The position numbers and the translations under genes were made by a program. Below, one piece after another: positions 37,637-46,313 of a stretch of 55,437 nucleotides of DNA (its first letter is position 1; each line of letters starts with the position of its first letter). This DNA is from Actinomycetes bacterium (GTDB lineage: Bacteria; Actinomycetota; Acidimicrobiia; Acidimicrobiales; Palsa-688): contig JAJZIY010000016.1 in NCBI GenBank assembly GCA_021828475.1, positions 1 through 55,437 of the forward strand, in the 5' to 3' direction. A model generated the notes under the pieces. It searched no databases. It was given only the letters and a program-made list of their open reading frames with translations, and was not told where the DNA came from.

Positions 37637-38587
37637 ATGAACACGCTCGGGCAGATATTCAACAACTCGCTGTGGTCGTTCGTCGTGCTGGACACCACGA
37701 CGATCCTGCTTGCCGCCCTTGGTGGGGCTTTCACCCAGCAGGCGAACATCCTCAACGTGGCCCTGGACGGCATGATGCTGATCGGCGCCTTCGCAGGCAT
37801 AGCCGTCGGAGCCGCGACCCACAGCATCGCCATCGCCGTGCTGGCTTCCATTGGCGCCGGGCTGGTGCTGTCGTTGTTGTTCGGATGGGCGAGCCTGTGG
37901 CTCGGTGCCGACTTCATCGTCGCGGGCATAGGCATAGGCCTTCTCACGAGCGGGCTGTCGGTGTTCCTGCTGGAGCGGCTCTACCACAGCGAGGGTTCCT
38001 ACACTCCGACGACGTTCCCCAACCTACCGGCCATCCACCTGGGCCCGCTGGTCCACATACCGGTCATCGGCCCGGCTCTCGAGGGCCAGAGCATCCTCGT
38101 CGTTGTCGCCATCCTGCTCGTCCCGTTCTGCCACTGGGTCCTCTACCACACCCGCTTCGGCACCCACGTCCGTGCCGTGGGCGAGGACGAAGCAGCCGTC
38201 GTGGCGGCAGGGTTGAGGCCGCGGCGCATAAAGATGGGCGCCGTCCTCATCTCGGGGGCACTCTGCGGCCTCGCCGGCGCCGAACTGGCCATGGGCACGC
38301 TCGACCAGTTCGTGAGCGGGATGACAGCCGGACGCGGGTTCATCGCGTTGGCAGCGATATTCGTAGGCCGGGCCACGCCGGTGGGCACCTTCGTCGGGGC
38401 CCTGGTCTTCGGGTTCGCCAGTGCCATTGCCAACCAGCTGCAACAGGTGCTCAACCTGCCCAGCAACCTGCTGTTCATGGTGCCTTACATCGCCACGGTC
38501 GTGGTGCTGCTCAGCCGCCCCGTACTGGCCGCATACCGCTTGAAGCGCAAAGCACGCCAGGGGCCCGAGGTGTACGCCGGTGCCTGA
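37637..38587 (+). CDS. Nucleoside ABC transporter permease, second subunit
   Basis: Membrane protein of 316 residues with about 8-10 hydrophobic helices. The motif FTQQANILNVALDGMMLIGAFAG, shown as NILNVALDGMMLIG, and AAVVAAGLRPRRIKMGAVLISGALCGLAGAELA (the cytoplasmic coupling loop, ending in GLAGAELAMG) are typical of the partner permease in BMP-type nucleoside importers, equivalent to NupQ or RnsD. It pairs with the permease half fused to the ATPase to make the pore. ATG 37637 is 1 bp after the preceding stop, and the gene overlaps the kinase gene by 8 bp. Confidence 0.92.
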   Translation: MNTLGQIFNNSLWSFVVLDTTTILLAALGGAFTQQANILNVALDGMMLIGAFAGIAVGAATHSIAIAVLASIGAGLVLSLLFGWASLWLGADFIVAGIGIGLLTSGLSVFLLERLYHSEGSYTPTTFPNLPAIHLGPLVHIPVIGPALEGQSILVVVAILLVPFCHWVLYHTRFGTHVRAVGEDEAAVVAAGLRPRRIKMGAVLISGALCGLAGAELAMGTLDQFVSGMTAGRGFIALAAIFVGRATPVGTFVGALVFGFASAIANQLQQVLNLPSNLLFMVPYIATVVVLLSRPVLAAYRLKRKARQGPEVYAGA

Positions 38588-39467
38588 GCCCGGTACCCGT
38601 CTCGTGTGCACCCTGGGCGACCTGTTGCTCGACGTGGTGGTCACCGGCTCGGGCCCGGTCCAGACAGCCGCCGACACCTACTCGTCGATAACCGTCGGTC
38701 CAGGCGGCCAGGCCGCGAATGTGGCTGCGTGGGTGGCCGCCCTCGGGGGAAGGTCACGCCTGGTCGCCAAGCAGGCGGCCGGACCTGTCGGCGAGATGCT
38801 GGCGGCCGAGGTCAGGGCCAGGGGAGTGGATCTCGTCGGGCCTGTCGTCTCCGCCGGCGCCGGGGCGGTGACCGGGGTGGTTGTGTCACTGTCCGGTTTC
38901 GACGACGAGCGCAGCATGCTGACGGACCGGGGCGTCGCCCCCCTGCTTGGGGTCGGCGAGCTCGACCGTGGCTGGTTCGGGCCCGACGTGTGGTTGCACC
39001 TGCCTTTGTACTCGCTGGCGGACGCGCCCATCCGCGCAGCGGCGCTGGCTGCGAGGCAGTGGTGCTCGGCTGCAAGCGTCGACCTCTCCTCCCTCACCGT
39101 GATCCGTTCGGTTGGCCCCGAGGTGGTACGCCGGCTGGTGAGCCAGTTGCAGCCCGCTGTCGTTTTCGCCAACGAGGCGGAGGCGGCTCTCGTGCCCTTC
39201 GAGGACGTCCCGACGGTAGTGGTCAAGCTCGGAGGTCGAGGAGTGCTGGTCAACGGCGTCCTCCACCAGGCCGACGCCGCGCGCTGCGTCGACACCACCG
39301 GGGCGGGCGATGCTCTGGCCGCCGGCTTCCTGGTCGGCGGGGTCGAGCTCGGCTTGAGGGCAGCCGCGCTGGCCGTATCGCAGCCTGGTGCGCTACCGGC
39401 GAGGGATGTCGGTGCCGGCGTGCCGGTGGGCGCCGTGCTCGGCCCCAGGGCAACCTCGTGGCAATGA
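38580..39467 (+). CDS. psuK: PfkB-family carbohydrate kinase, probable pseudouridine kinase
   Basis: Kinase of 295 residues of the ribokinase/PfkB fold. The N-terminal PfkB signature GPGGQAANVAAWVAALGG and the C-terminal catalytic DTTGAGDALAAGF (Asp base) are clear. Because it overlaps the pseudouridine-5'-phosphate glycosidase gene by 4 bp, its likely job is to phosphorylate pseudouridine, the step before PsuG; a ribokinase-like enzyme is encoded separately at 43451. GTG 38580 is inside the end of the permease gene. The sequence alone does not prove the substrate; other nucleosides are possible. Confidence 0.82.
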   Translation: MPEPGTRLVCTLGDLLLDVVVTGSGPVQTAADTYSSITVGPGGQAANVAAWVAALGGRSRLVAKQAAGPVGEMLAAEVRARGVDLVGPVVSAGAGAVTGVVVSLSGFDDERSMLTDRGVAPLLGVGELDRGWFGPDVWLHLPLYSLADAPIRAAALAARQWCSAASVDLSSLTVIRSVGPEVVRRLVSQLQPAVVFANEAEAALVPFEDVPTVVVKLGGRGVLVNGVLHQADAARCVDTTGAGDALAAGFLVGGVELGLRAAALAVSQPGALPARDVGAGVPVGAVLGPRATSWQ

Positions 39468-40405
39468 GCATGTTCAGTATCTGCGAGGAAGTGCGGGATG
39501 CCTTGGCCGCGGGCCTGGGCGTGGTGGCTCTCGAGACCACGCTCGTCGCCCATGGTTTCCCCGGCGAGGAAGGCCTGGCCGTCGCCCTGGAGTCCGAGCG
39601 CCAGGTGCGCAGCGCCGGTGCCGTCCCGGCGACGGTGGGCGTGTTGTCGGGCCACGTGGTGGTGGGCTTGTCCCCCTCGCAACTCCAGCGGTTTGCCGGC
39701 GCCACCGGTGCCGCCAAGGTCGGGCCCCGGGACGTGGCTCACTGCGTGGCATCGGGCGAGATGGGGGCAACGACGGTTGGCGGGACGCTGGCGGTGTGCG
39801 CCGCCAGCGGTATCCACTTCATGGGCACGGGCGGCATCGGCGGCGTCCACCGCGGGTTTGCCAAGACCCTTGACATCTCGGCGGACCTGCGCCAGATTGC
39901 CCGGACGCCGGCCCTCGTGGTCGCCTCCGGCGCGAAGTCGCTGCTCGATGTAGACGCCACAGCGGAGATGCTGGAGACCCTGGGTGTGCCTGTGCTCGGC
40001 TGGCGCACTCGTACCCTGCCCCGCTTCTATACCTCTCTCGGAGGGCCGCCCGTGTCGGCCGTGGTCGAGGGCGCCGACGAGGTGGCCGCCACCGCCGAAC
40101 TGCACTGGCAGCTCTCCGGCTCGGCCGGGCTGGTCCTGGCCCAGCCGCCCCCGCGCGACCTCGACGTGGACGCCTTGCTGGTCGAGGCGCTGAGCGTGGT
40201 GGCTGCGCGGGGGGTCAAGGGCCAGGCTGTGACCCCGGCGGTACTGGCCTACCTCCACGACGCCAGTGGCGGAGAGACGATCTCGTTGAACAAAGAACTG
40301 ATCGCGGCGAACGCCCGCCTCGCAGGCGAGGTGGCCGTGGCTCACGCCAGGTTGCGATCGGCCGGACAGGAGGAAAATGCCTCGCAAGATCATCCTCGAC
40401 TGTGA
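39464..40405 (+). CDS. psuG: Pseudouridine-5'-phosphate glycosidase
   Basis: Enzyme of 313 residues that cleaves the C-C glycosidic bond of pseudouridine 5'-phosphate to uracil and ribose 5-phosphate. Family motifs VALETTLVAHGFP, KVGPRDVAHCVASG, GATTVGGTLAVCAASGI, FMGTGGIGGVHRG and ASGAKSLLDVDAT are all present, including the catalytic lysine regions. ATG 39464 overlaps the kinase stop (ATGA); GTG 39458 is an alternative. The last 29 bp overlap the next gene, so translation is tightly coupled. With the kinase it makes a complete pseudouridine breakdown pair. Confidence 0.95.
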   Translation: MSMFSICEEVRDALAAGLGVVALETTLVAHGFPGEEGLAVALESERQVRSAGAVPATVGVLSGHVVVGLSPSQLQRFAGATGAAKVGPRDVAHCVASGEMGATTVGGTLAVCAASGIHFMGTGGIGGVHRGFAKTLDISADLRQIARTPALVVASGAKSLLDVDATAEMLETLGVPVLGWRTRTLPRFYTSLGGPPVSAVVEGADEVAATAELHWQLSGSAGLVLAQPPPRDLDVDALLVEALSVVAARGVKGQAVTPAVLAYLHDASGGETISLNKELIAANARLAGEVAVAHARLRSAGQEENASQDHPRL

Positions 40406-41321
40406 TCCCGGACATGACGACGCCATGGCCATCCTGCTGGCGCAGGGTTCGCCGGACATCGACCTGGTCGGCATCACCACCGTTGCCGGCAACCAGACGC
40501 TCGACAAGACGACGCTCAATGCCCGCCGGGTATGTTCTGCCGCAGGCATAACCGATGTCCCCATTTGCGCCGGGTGTGCCGCGCCCCTGTTGCGGCCCCT
40601 TGTCACAGCCGCGTACATACACGGTGAGTCGGGCCTCGACGGGCCGCAGTGGCCGGAGCCGACAGTGCCCCTGTCGGACGAGCACGCCGTCGACTTCATC
40701 GTGCGCACCATCATGGAGTCCGACGGCGACGTCACCCTCGTGCCTGTAGGCCCGTTGACCAACATCGCCCTGGCCCTGCGCCGGGAGCCCCGGATAGTGG
40801 CCAAGACCCGCGAGGTCGTGCTCATGGGCGGCTCGAGCGAGCGCGGCAACCACACACCGGCGGCCGAGTTCAACATCATCGTGGACCCCGAAGCCGCTGC
40901 AGCTGTGTTCAGTACCCCGTGGCCCGTGACGATGGTCGGCCTGAACCTCACTCACCAGGCCGGTGCCGGGCCCGACGTCGTCGAGCGGATCCGGGCCCTG
41001 GGCTCGCCGCTGGCCCGGACCGTAGTGGACCTCCTCGGCTTCTTCGGCAGCACGTACAAGGTCGCCGAGGGCCGCCCCCACCCCCCGGTCCACGACCCCT
41101 GCGCCGTGGCCCGCGTGGCCAAGCCCGAGCTCGTAGAGGTGCAGGACGCGTTCGTGGTGGTCGAGACCAAAGGCGAATGGACGTCAGGGATGACGGTGAC
41201 CGACTTCACCGGGCGGCTGGGCCGGGCGCCGAACGCAAAGGTGGCCACCGTGCTCGACCGGGCCGGCTTTTGGGACGAGATGGTCAGCGCCATCGCCGCC
41301 CTGGGCCCCGCGAGCCGGTGA
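40377..41321 (+). CDS. Nucleoside hydrolase (IunH family), copy 1
   Basis: Enzyme of 314 residues that splits the N-glycosidic bond of ribonucleosides. The calcium-binding N-terminus is DCDPGHDDAMAILLA, with VPVGPLTNIALAL, TPAAEFNIIVDPEAAAAVF and the His-Asp pair PVHDPCAV all standard, so it should be active. ATG 40377 has a strong GGAGGAAA site right before it, inside the end of psuG. Free ribose released would be taken up by the ribokinase encoded 3 kb downstream. Base preference (purine, pyrimidine or both) cannot be read from the sequence. Confidence 0.94.
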   Translation: MPRKIILDCDPGHDDAMAILLAQGSPDIDLVGITTVAGNQTLDKTTLNARRVCSAAGITDVPICAGCAAPLLRPLVTAAYIHGESGLDGPQWPEPTVPLSDEHAVDFIVRTIMESDGDVTLVPVGPLTNIALALRREPRIVAKTREVVLMGGSSERGNHTPAAEFNIIVDPEAAAAVFSTPWPVTMVGLNLTHQAGAGPDVVERIRALGSPLARTVVDLLGFFGSTYKVAEGRPHPPVHDPCAVARVAKPELVEVQDAFVVVETKGEWTSGMTVTDFTGRLGRAPNAKVATVLDRAGFWDEMVSAIAALGPASR

Positions 41322-42253
41322 CACGCCGGCTCGTCATCGACACGGACACAGCCTCCGACGACGCCGTTGCCCTCCTCATGGCGGTGGCGGGCCCGGACGT
41401 CGAAGTGGATGCCGTTACAGTGGTGGCGGGTAACGTGCCCCTGGCCCAAGGGGTGAAAAACGCCCTTTTCACGTTGGCCTTCTGCGGTGCGGCCGAGGTC
41501 CCCGTGCACGCCGGCTTGGACCGCCCATTGGTGCGCCGCCTGGGGACGGCCACCGACGTGCACGGCGAGGACGGCATGGGGGACGCGGGCATCGTACGGA
41601 GCGTCGGGGAGCCGGTCGCGGAGCATGCCGTCGACGCCCTCGTGCGCTTGGCGAACGAAGCTCCGGGCGAGCGGGATCTGGTGACGCTTGGCCCGCTGAC
41701 CAACGTTGCAGCCGCTCTCGTGCGAGACCGCGATCTGCTGACCAAGTACCGGCGCACGGTAATGATGGCCGGGTCGCCGGACAGCGTCGGCAACGTGACC
41801 GCGACGGCCGAGTTCAACGTGTGGGCTGACCCCGAGGCGGCCAGTATCGTGCTCAATGCGCCTGGGGAAAAGGTGCTCGTCGGTTGGAACATAAGCCGCC
41901 GGCAGGCGGTCATGGGGCCTGCCGAGCAGCAGCGCCTGGCAACGCTGGGGACGGCCAGGGCACGGTTCGTGAGCGATATAAACGTCAAGGTGGCCGAGTA
42001 CTGCCGCACGGTGACCGGCTTGGACGGCTACGACCTGCCTGACCCCGTGACGATGGCGGTTGCGATGCGCCCGGAGCTGGTGCGCAGGAGCGAGAAGCTG
42101 CCCGTGAGCGTCGCCCTCGGTGACGAGCTGAGAGGCCAGTTGATAATCGACCACCGTGTGGCAGGCCGAGCGGGGGCGAGTGCCGAGGTCGTGTGGGAGA
42201 TCGACGAGCAGGGCTGGAAGGAGCTACTCTTCGCCGCCTGCTCGGAGGACTGA
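41318..42253 (+). CDS. Nucleoside hydrolase family protein, copy 2
   Basis: Protein of 311 residues, GTG 41318 overlapping the previous stop (GTGA). The N-terminal metal site reads DTDTASDDAVALLMA, with LGPLTNVAAAL and TATAEFNVWADPEAA. The C-terminal motif that is usually HDP is DLPDPVTMAV, so the Asp ligand remains but the histidine that protonates the leaving base is replaced by Pro. This suggests a different substrate or lower activity on purines. It differs strongly from the other two copies, so it is not a recent duplicate. Confidence 0.9.
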   Translation: MTRRLVIDTDTASDDAVALLMAVAGPDVEVDAVTVVAGNVPLAQGVKNALFTLAFCGAAEVPVHAGLDRPLVRRLGTATDVHGEDGMGDAGIVRSVGEPVAEHAVDALVRLANEAPGERDLVTLGPLTNVAAALVRDRDLLTKYRRTVMMAGSPDSVGNVTATAEFNVWADPEAASIVLNAPGEKVLVGWNISRRQAVMGPAEQQRLATLGTARARFVSDINVKVAEYCRTVTGLDGYDLPDPVTMAVAMRPELVRRSEKLPVSVALGDELRGQLIIDHRVAGRAGASAEVVWEIDEQGWKELLFAACSED

Positions 42254-42372
42254 CGGCCGATGGAGGTGACAGCGGGCGGGCCGGGGCCACGGCGTGCAAC
42301 ATGTGCCGCCTTTGTGGCGCTCGGCGCAGGCCCTCACTACGGGGTCTCCGACCTCTGCAGGGGGGTGCGCAC

Positions 42373-43461
42373 GTGGGAGCAGCACTGATCGCCGCGCTAC
42401 CGAAGGCCGAGCTCCACGTGCACCTTGCCGGCTGTGTCCGGGCCGGGACGCTGGCTGAGCTCAGCCGCAAGCACGACGTGCCCCTGCCCCTTCCCGCGGG
42501 GCAGCTCTACGGCAGGGTCAACTCCGACCCGGCCCCAGGAGAGGCTGACGCCGGGCCGTGGTTGCCTCTCTTACGGGTGTACGAGCTGATCTGCCGTTGC
42601 CTGCGCTCGCGTGACGATTTCGCCCGAGTGGCCTACGAGGCAATGGTCGATGCCTTCGAGTCGAGCCGCGTCGTCCACCAGGAGCTCGCCTTCAGCCCCA
42701 GTGTCCACATGGCTCTGGGAGTGCCCTATGCCGACATCGTCGAGGGCATCGGTGAGGGCATCCGGGCGGCCCGCGAGGACCACGGTTTGAGCGGCCTGGC
42801 TATCGCCGCGGTCAACCGTGAGGACTCGGCCGCCACGGCGCTGGCCATGGTCGAGACCGTGCTGGCGCACCGCACGGACGAAGTTGTCGGCGTTGGTATG
42901 GACTTCGACGAACGCAAGGGCGCGCCCGAGAGTTTCGCCGAGGCCTACCACCTGGCCGGCCGTGCCGGCCTGCACCGCACGGCTCACGCCGGAGAGCATG
43001 TCGGCGGACCTGCGGGGGCGGCCAACGTGAGGACCTGCGTCGAAATGCTCGGTTGCGAGCGTGTCGACCACGGCTACTACGTGCTCGAGGACGAAAGCGT
43101 GGTCCGGTGGGCGCGCGATGCCGGAGTGCATTTCGACGTGGCGTTCACGACTTCGCGGCGGGCGCTGCGGCCCTGGAGGCGGGCTTGTGTACGTGACATG
43201 GTGCGCCGGGGGCTCAAGGTCAACATCAGCTCGGACGACCCGGCGCTCTTTCCCACCTCCGTGGCGCAGGAGCTACGGATTGCCCGTGAGGATGTGGGCC
43301 TGAGCACGAACGAGGTGCTCGAGACGGTGAGGAACGGCGTGGAGGCCTCGTTCATGGCGCCGGAGGACAAGGGCAGGTTGCTGGAGAAGATCAGCCACGC
43401 CGGCGAAGGCCGCGGGGTGGGCTCACCGGCAATTGACGGGAGCGCGCCGGATGGCCGGTGA
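42373..43461 (+). CDS. add: Adenosine deaminase-like enzyme
   Basis: Protein of about 362 residues of the adenosine/AMP deaminase family. Metal and catalytic motifs are LPKAELHVHLAG (HxH), TAHAGEHVG (His and catalytic Glu), RVDHGYYV and NISSDDPALF. It would convert adenosine, or a related aminopurine nucleoside, to inosine for the hydrolases around it. GTG 42373 has GGGGGG 8 bp upstream; an in-frame ATG at 42301 would add 24 residues with two cysteines. Differences such as DHG for GHG mean substrate could be a modified nucleoside. About 120 bp separate it from the previous gene. Confidence 0.9.
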   Translation: MGAALIAALPKAELHVHLAGCVRAGTLAELSRKHDVPLPLPAGQLYGRVNSDPAPGEADAGPWLPLLRVYELICRCLRSRDDFARVAYEAMVDAFESSRVVHQELAFSPSVHMALGVPYADIVEGIGEGIRAAREDHGLSGLAIAAVNREDSAATALAMVETVLAHRTDEVVGVGMDFDERKGAPESFAEAYHLAGRAGLHRTAHAGEHVGGPAGAANVRTCVEMLGCERVDHGYYVLEDESVVRWARDAGVHFDVAFTTSRRALRPWRRACVRDMVRRGLKVNISSDDPALFPTSVAQELRIAREDVGLSTNEVLETVRNGVEASFMAPEDKGRLLEKISHAGEGRGVGSPAIDGSAPDGR

Positions 43462-44416
43462 TGGTCGCTCGGAGGCGAGAGGCACCGGCCGTGGCCTCGT
43501 GGTGGTCGTCGGTTCGGTCAACACCGACTACGTCATGCGCGTGGAGCGTCGCCCCCACCCCGGCGAGACGGTCGGTGGTGCCCTCTTGGAGGTGCACGGG
43601 GGCGGCAAAGGTGCCAACCAGGCACTGGCTGCTGCGATCTGTGGAGCGGAGGTCGAACTGGTGGCCCGGGTGGGGGCTGACGCGATGGGCAACGCCCGCC
43701 TGGCGGAGCTCAACGCCGCCGGGGTCGGCACAGGCCGGGTGCTGGTCACCCCGGGCTGGGCAAGCGGTGTGGCGATGATAACCCTCACGCCGGACGGGGA
43801 AAACGAGATCATCGTGGCCCCCGGCGCCAACGGTCTCCTCGTCCAGGAGGACATCGACAAGGTTGCCGACCTCCTGACGGCGGCTGACGTCCTGCTCGCC
43901 CAGCTGGAGGTGCCCGTTGCAACGGTTGCGCGGTCCGTGCAGATCGTGGGAGCGCGGGCCCAGGTCGTGCTCAACTGTGCGCCGTTCCATCCGCTGCCTG
44001 AGGAGCTGGCCGGCCGGGTGGACGTGCTCGTTGCCAACGAGCTGGAGGCGGCGGCATTGGCCTGCCGCAGTGTTGGGGGCGTGGACGACGCTATCGAGGT
44101 GGGCGACGACCTGCGCCGTCTGGGGCCGACGGCGGTGGTAGTCACCCTCGGAGCGCAGGGCGCGGTCGTTGTCGGGCCCGGCCTGGCAGAGCACGTAGCG
44201 GTACCAGCCACGAAGGTGGTGGACACCACAGGCGCCGGGGACGCTTTCGCTGGGGCACTTGCGGCGCGCATGGCCGCCGGGGAGCCACTGGTCGGGGCCG
44301 TGGAGTTCGGAGTGGCCGTCGGGTCGGCCACGACCGAGCGGATGGGGGCGGCGGCAACCGTGCCCGCCCACCTGAGAGATCGGCGCCCGCGCCCCAAGAG
44401 CGACGCGGCGCGTTGA
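43451..44416 (+). CDS. rbsK: Ribokinase
   Basis: Kinase of about 321 residues. VVVVGSVNTDYVMRVERRP, GGGKGANQALAAAICGA (PfkB signature), NCAPFHPLP, LVANELEA and the catalytic DTTGAGDAFAGALAARMA are typical of ribokinase. It phosphorylates ribose set free by the nucleoside hydrolases to ribose 5-phosphate. ATG 43451 with GGGAG 8 bp upstream is preferred; TTG 43433 is possible, and either overlaps the deaminase end. A deoxyribose- or other sugar-kinase role cannot be excluded. Confidence 0.9.
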   Translation: MAGDGRSEARGTGRGLVVVVGSVNTDYVMRVERRPHPGETVGGALLEVHGGGKGANQALAAAICGAEVELVARVGADAMGNARLAELNAAGVGTGRVLVTPGWASGVAMITLTPDGENEIIVAPGANGLLVQEDIDKVADLLTAADVLLAQLEVPVATVARSVQIVGARAQVVLNCAPFHPLPEELAGRVDVLVANELEAAALACRSVGGVDDAIEVGDDLRRLGPTAVVVTLGAQGAVVVGPGLAEHVAVPATKVVDTTGAGDAFAGALAARMAAGEPLVGAVEFGVAVGSATTERMGAAATVPAHLRDRRPRPKSDAAR

Positions 44417-44456
44417 CCACAAGAGGGGCGCCGCACACTGACGGCGTGGCCTCGAC

Positions 44457-44482
44457 GACGCAATACGAAGACGCAATACGAA
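44457..44482 (+). repeat. 13-bp tandem direct repeat upstream of nucleoside hydrolase 3
   Basis: GACGCAATACGAA occurs twice in immediate succession (44457-44469 and 44470-44482), ending just before the AAGGAG ribosome binding site. Confidence 0.9.
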
Positions 44483-44494
44483 AAGGAGCAACCT

Positions 44495-45460
44495 GTGGGA
44501 CGCAAGCTCGTGCTGGACGTGGACACCGGCAGTGACGACGCGGTGGCGATAATGTTCGCCGCCCTACACCCCGACCTGGACCTGCTCGGGGTCACGACGG
44601 TCAATGGCAACGTGCCCCTGGTGCACACGACCGACAACTCTCTCAGGGTGCTGGACTTCATCGGCCGCTCCGACGTGGCCGTGCACCCCGGGCTGGCGCG
44701 CCCGATCGTACGCCACGGCTTCCCGGCGCCCAAGCGCTTCTCCCGGGACTCGGACCGCGACATGCACGGCACGGAGCTGCCCTTGCCCCCTCCCGTTTCC
44801 AAGGCGCACGAGCTCGGGGCGGCGGAGTACCTGGTGCGCACGGTCAGGGCCATGCCTGGGGAGGTCACCCTGGTGCCGGTAGGGCCTCTCAGCAACATCG
44901 CAGCGGCCCTGGCGCTTGCCCCGGACATGGTCGAGCTCGTCCCCGAGGTGGTGATCATGGGCGGTGCGCACCATTTTGGCAACGAGACACCGGCAGCGGA
45001 GTTCAACATCTGGGCGGACCCCGAGGCGGCCGACATGGTGCTGTCGGCCGGGTTCGCGAAGGTCACGCTTGTGCCGCTCGATGCAACGCACAAGGCGCTC
45101 GTCTCCACGGCCGACGTCGAGCGCCTGCGGGCGCTCGGCACGCCGGCGGGGGAGGCGGCCGCCAAGCTGGTGGAGAAGCGTATAGCCGCCTATGCCGTCG
45201 CCGGGGAGGCGGCCCGGCTGGACGCGGCGCCGGTCCACGACGCACTCTGCACCGCATACCTCGTCCGTCCCGAGGTCATAGGCACGCGCCCGGTCCATGT
45301 GACGGTCGAGACCAGAGGCGACCGCACGGTGGGCCGCACTGTCATGGACCTGCGCTCGGGGAGCACCACGCCACCGAACTGTGATGTGGCGTTCGACGCC
45401 GACGCTGCCTTGTTCAACCAACTTCTGCTCACGGTGTTCGCCAGGACGGCGCAATCGTAG
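44495..45460 (+). CDS. Nucleoside hydrolase (IunH family), copy 3
   Basis: Enzyme of 321 residues. N-terminal metal site DVDTGSDDAVAIMFA, then VPVGPLSNIAAAL, TPAAEFNIWADPEAAD and PVHDALCTAYL with the catalytic His-Asp pair present. GTG 44495 follows AAGGAG by 8 bp. It lies 78 bp after ribokinase, with a 13-bp tandem repeat in the gap, and closes the plus-strand salvage run. Three divergent hydrolases in one cluster suggest division of labour between purine, pyrimidine and perhaps modified nucleosides. Confidence 0.94.
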   Translation: MGRKLVLDVDTGSDDAVAIMFAALHPDLDLLGVTTVNGNVPLVHTTDNSLRVLDFIGRSDVAVHPGLARPIVRHGFPAPKRFSRDSDRDMHGTELPLPPPVSKAHELGAAEYLVRTVRAMPGEVTLVPVGPLSNIAAALALAPDMVELVPEVVIMGGAHHFGNETPAAEFNIWADPEAADMVLSAGFAKVTLVPLDATHKALVSTADVERLRALGTPAGEAAAKLVEKRIAAYAVAGEAARLDAAPVHDALCTAYLVRPEVIGTRPVHVTVETRGDRTVGRTVMDLRSGSTTPPNCDVAFDADAALFNQLLLTVFARTAQS

Positions 45461-45482
45461 AGCGGGCCACGGCTGCAGCGGT

Positions 45483-46313
45483 CTACGGCGCGGGCGGCGG
45501 TACGGCGGTCGGGTCGCCGTCGCCCATCGCCGCCACGTCGGAGAGGAAGGACCGGGCGAGCCCGATCGCTCTGTCAGCCAGGGCATCCAAGATGGCACGG
45601 CCCTTTGTGGCTGCGGCCGTACGGGGGTCGCCGAAAACCCCTGACGGCGACAGCCGGGCGAGGTCGGTGGGCGTGGACCCCAGGGTCGCCGGCATCAGTG
45701 GGTAGCTGGCGACAGCGCGTTCCATGTGGACCAGTTCGGGGTGAAGCGCCAGGACCACCGAAGTCTCGACTTCGTCGGCGTGGTAGAACCCGGCACCGGC
45801 CGCCGGCGTCTCGCACACCGCGCTCGCCACCTCGGCCAATCCCGGGTAGTCGACGACGAGCACCGGCCAACCGCCGACGGCCAGGTCACGTGAGGCCTGG
45901 CCCAGAGCAGCCCTGTTGCCCCAGTCGCCGTTGACGATGATCAGGCACGGGAAGCCCGATCGCGCCAGGCTCCGGCCAACGTCGGTGGCGATTGCGCGCA
46001 CCGTGTCGAACGACAGCGACACCGTGCCGGGGAAGCCGTCGTTGGCCGAGGTATTGCCCAGGGGCATGGCAGGCAGGAGCCAGCCGTCGACGGCATCGGC
46101 CACCTTCTCCGACAACCACGCCGCCATTATCGTGTCCGTCGAGAGGGGTAGGTGTGGCCCGTGCTGCTCCAGGGCACCGAACGGCAACACGGCCGGCGCC
46201 CCCCGGCGGCAGGCCGAGCCGGCCTCGGGCCAGGTGGCCGACGCTGCCTCCGAGCGGCCCCGGGAGATGGCGCTGGCAGTGGCGCCGGCCCGACTTGCGG
46301 CCTTAGCATCCAT
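45483..46313 (-). CDS. Creatininase family amidohydrolase
   Basis: Protein of 276 residues. The metal motif LPFGALEQHGPHLPLSTD, NGDWGNRAAL (Asn-Gly-His variant, here NGDWGN), and FYHADEVETSVVLALHP match the creatininase family, which hydrolyses cyclic amides such as creatinine, formamidopyrimidines and lactams. ATG 46313 is the only start available before the first motif; it overlaps the start codon of the divergent gene in a CATG. In this island it could open a base-derived ring, but this is inference. It converges with nucleoside hydrolase 3, 22 bp apart. Confidence 0.85.
   Translation of the reverse strand: MDAKAASRAGATASAISRGRSEAASATWPEAGSACRRGAPAVLPFGALEQHGPHLPLSTDTIMAAWLSEKVADAVDGWLLPAMPLGNTSANDGFPGTVSLSFDTVRAIATDVGRSLARSGFPCLIIVNGDWGNRAALGQASRDLAVGGWPVLVVDYPGLAEVASAVCETPAAGAGFYHADEVETSVVLALHPELVHMERAVASYPLMPATLGSTPTDLARLSPSGVFGDPRTAAATKGRAILDALADRAIGLARSFLSDVAAMGDGDPTAVPPPAP

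Noticed and set aside
38678..40951. 757-codon open frame opposite the pseudouridine genes
   Set aside because: Antisense shadow with Ser/Arg/Pro-rich sequence; psuG and the kinase are certain on the plus strand.
45916..46311. N-terminal extension of the amidohydrolase
   Set aside because: It is antisense to the creatininase coding sequence and has no metal-binding motif.
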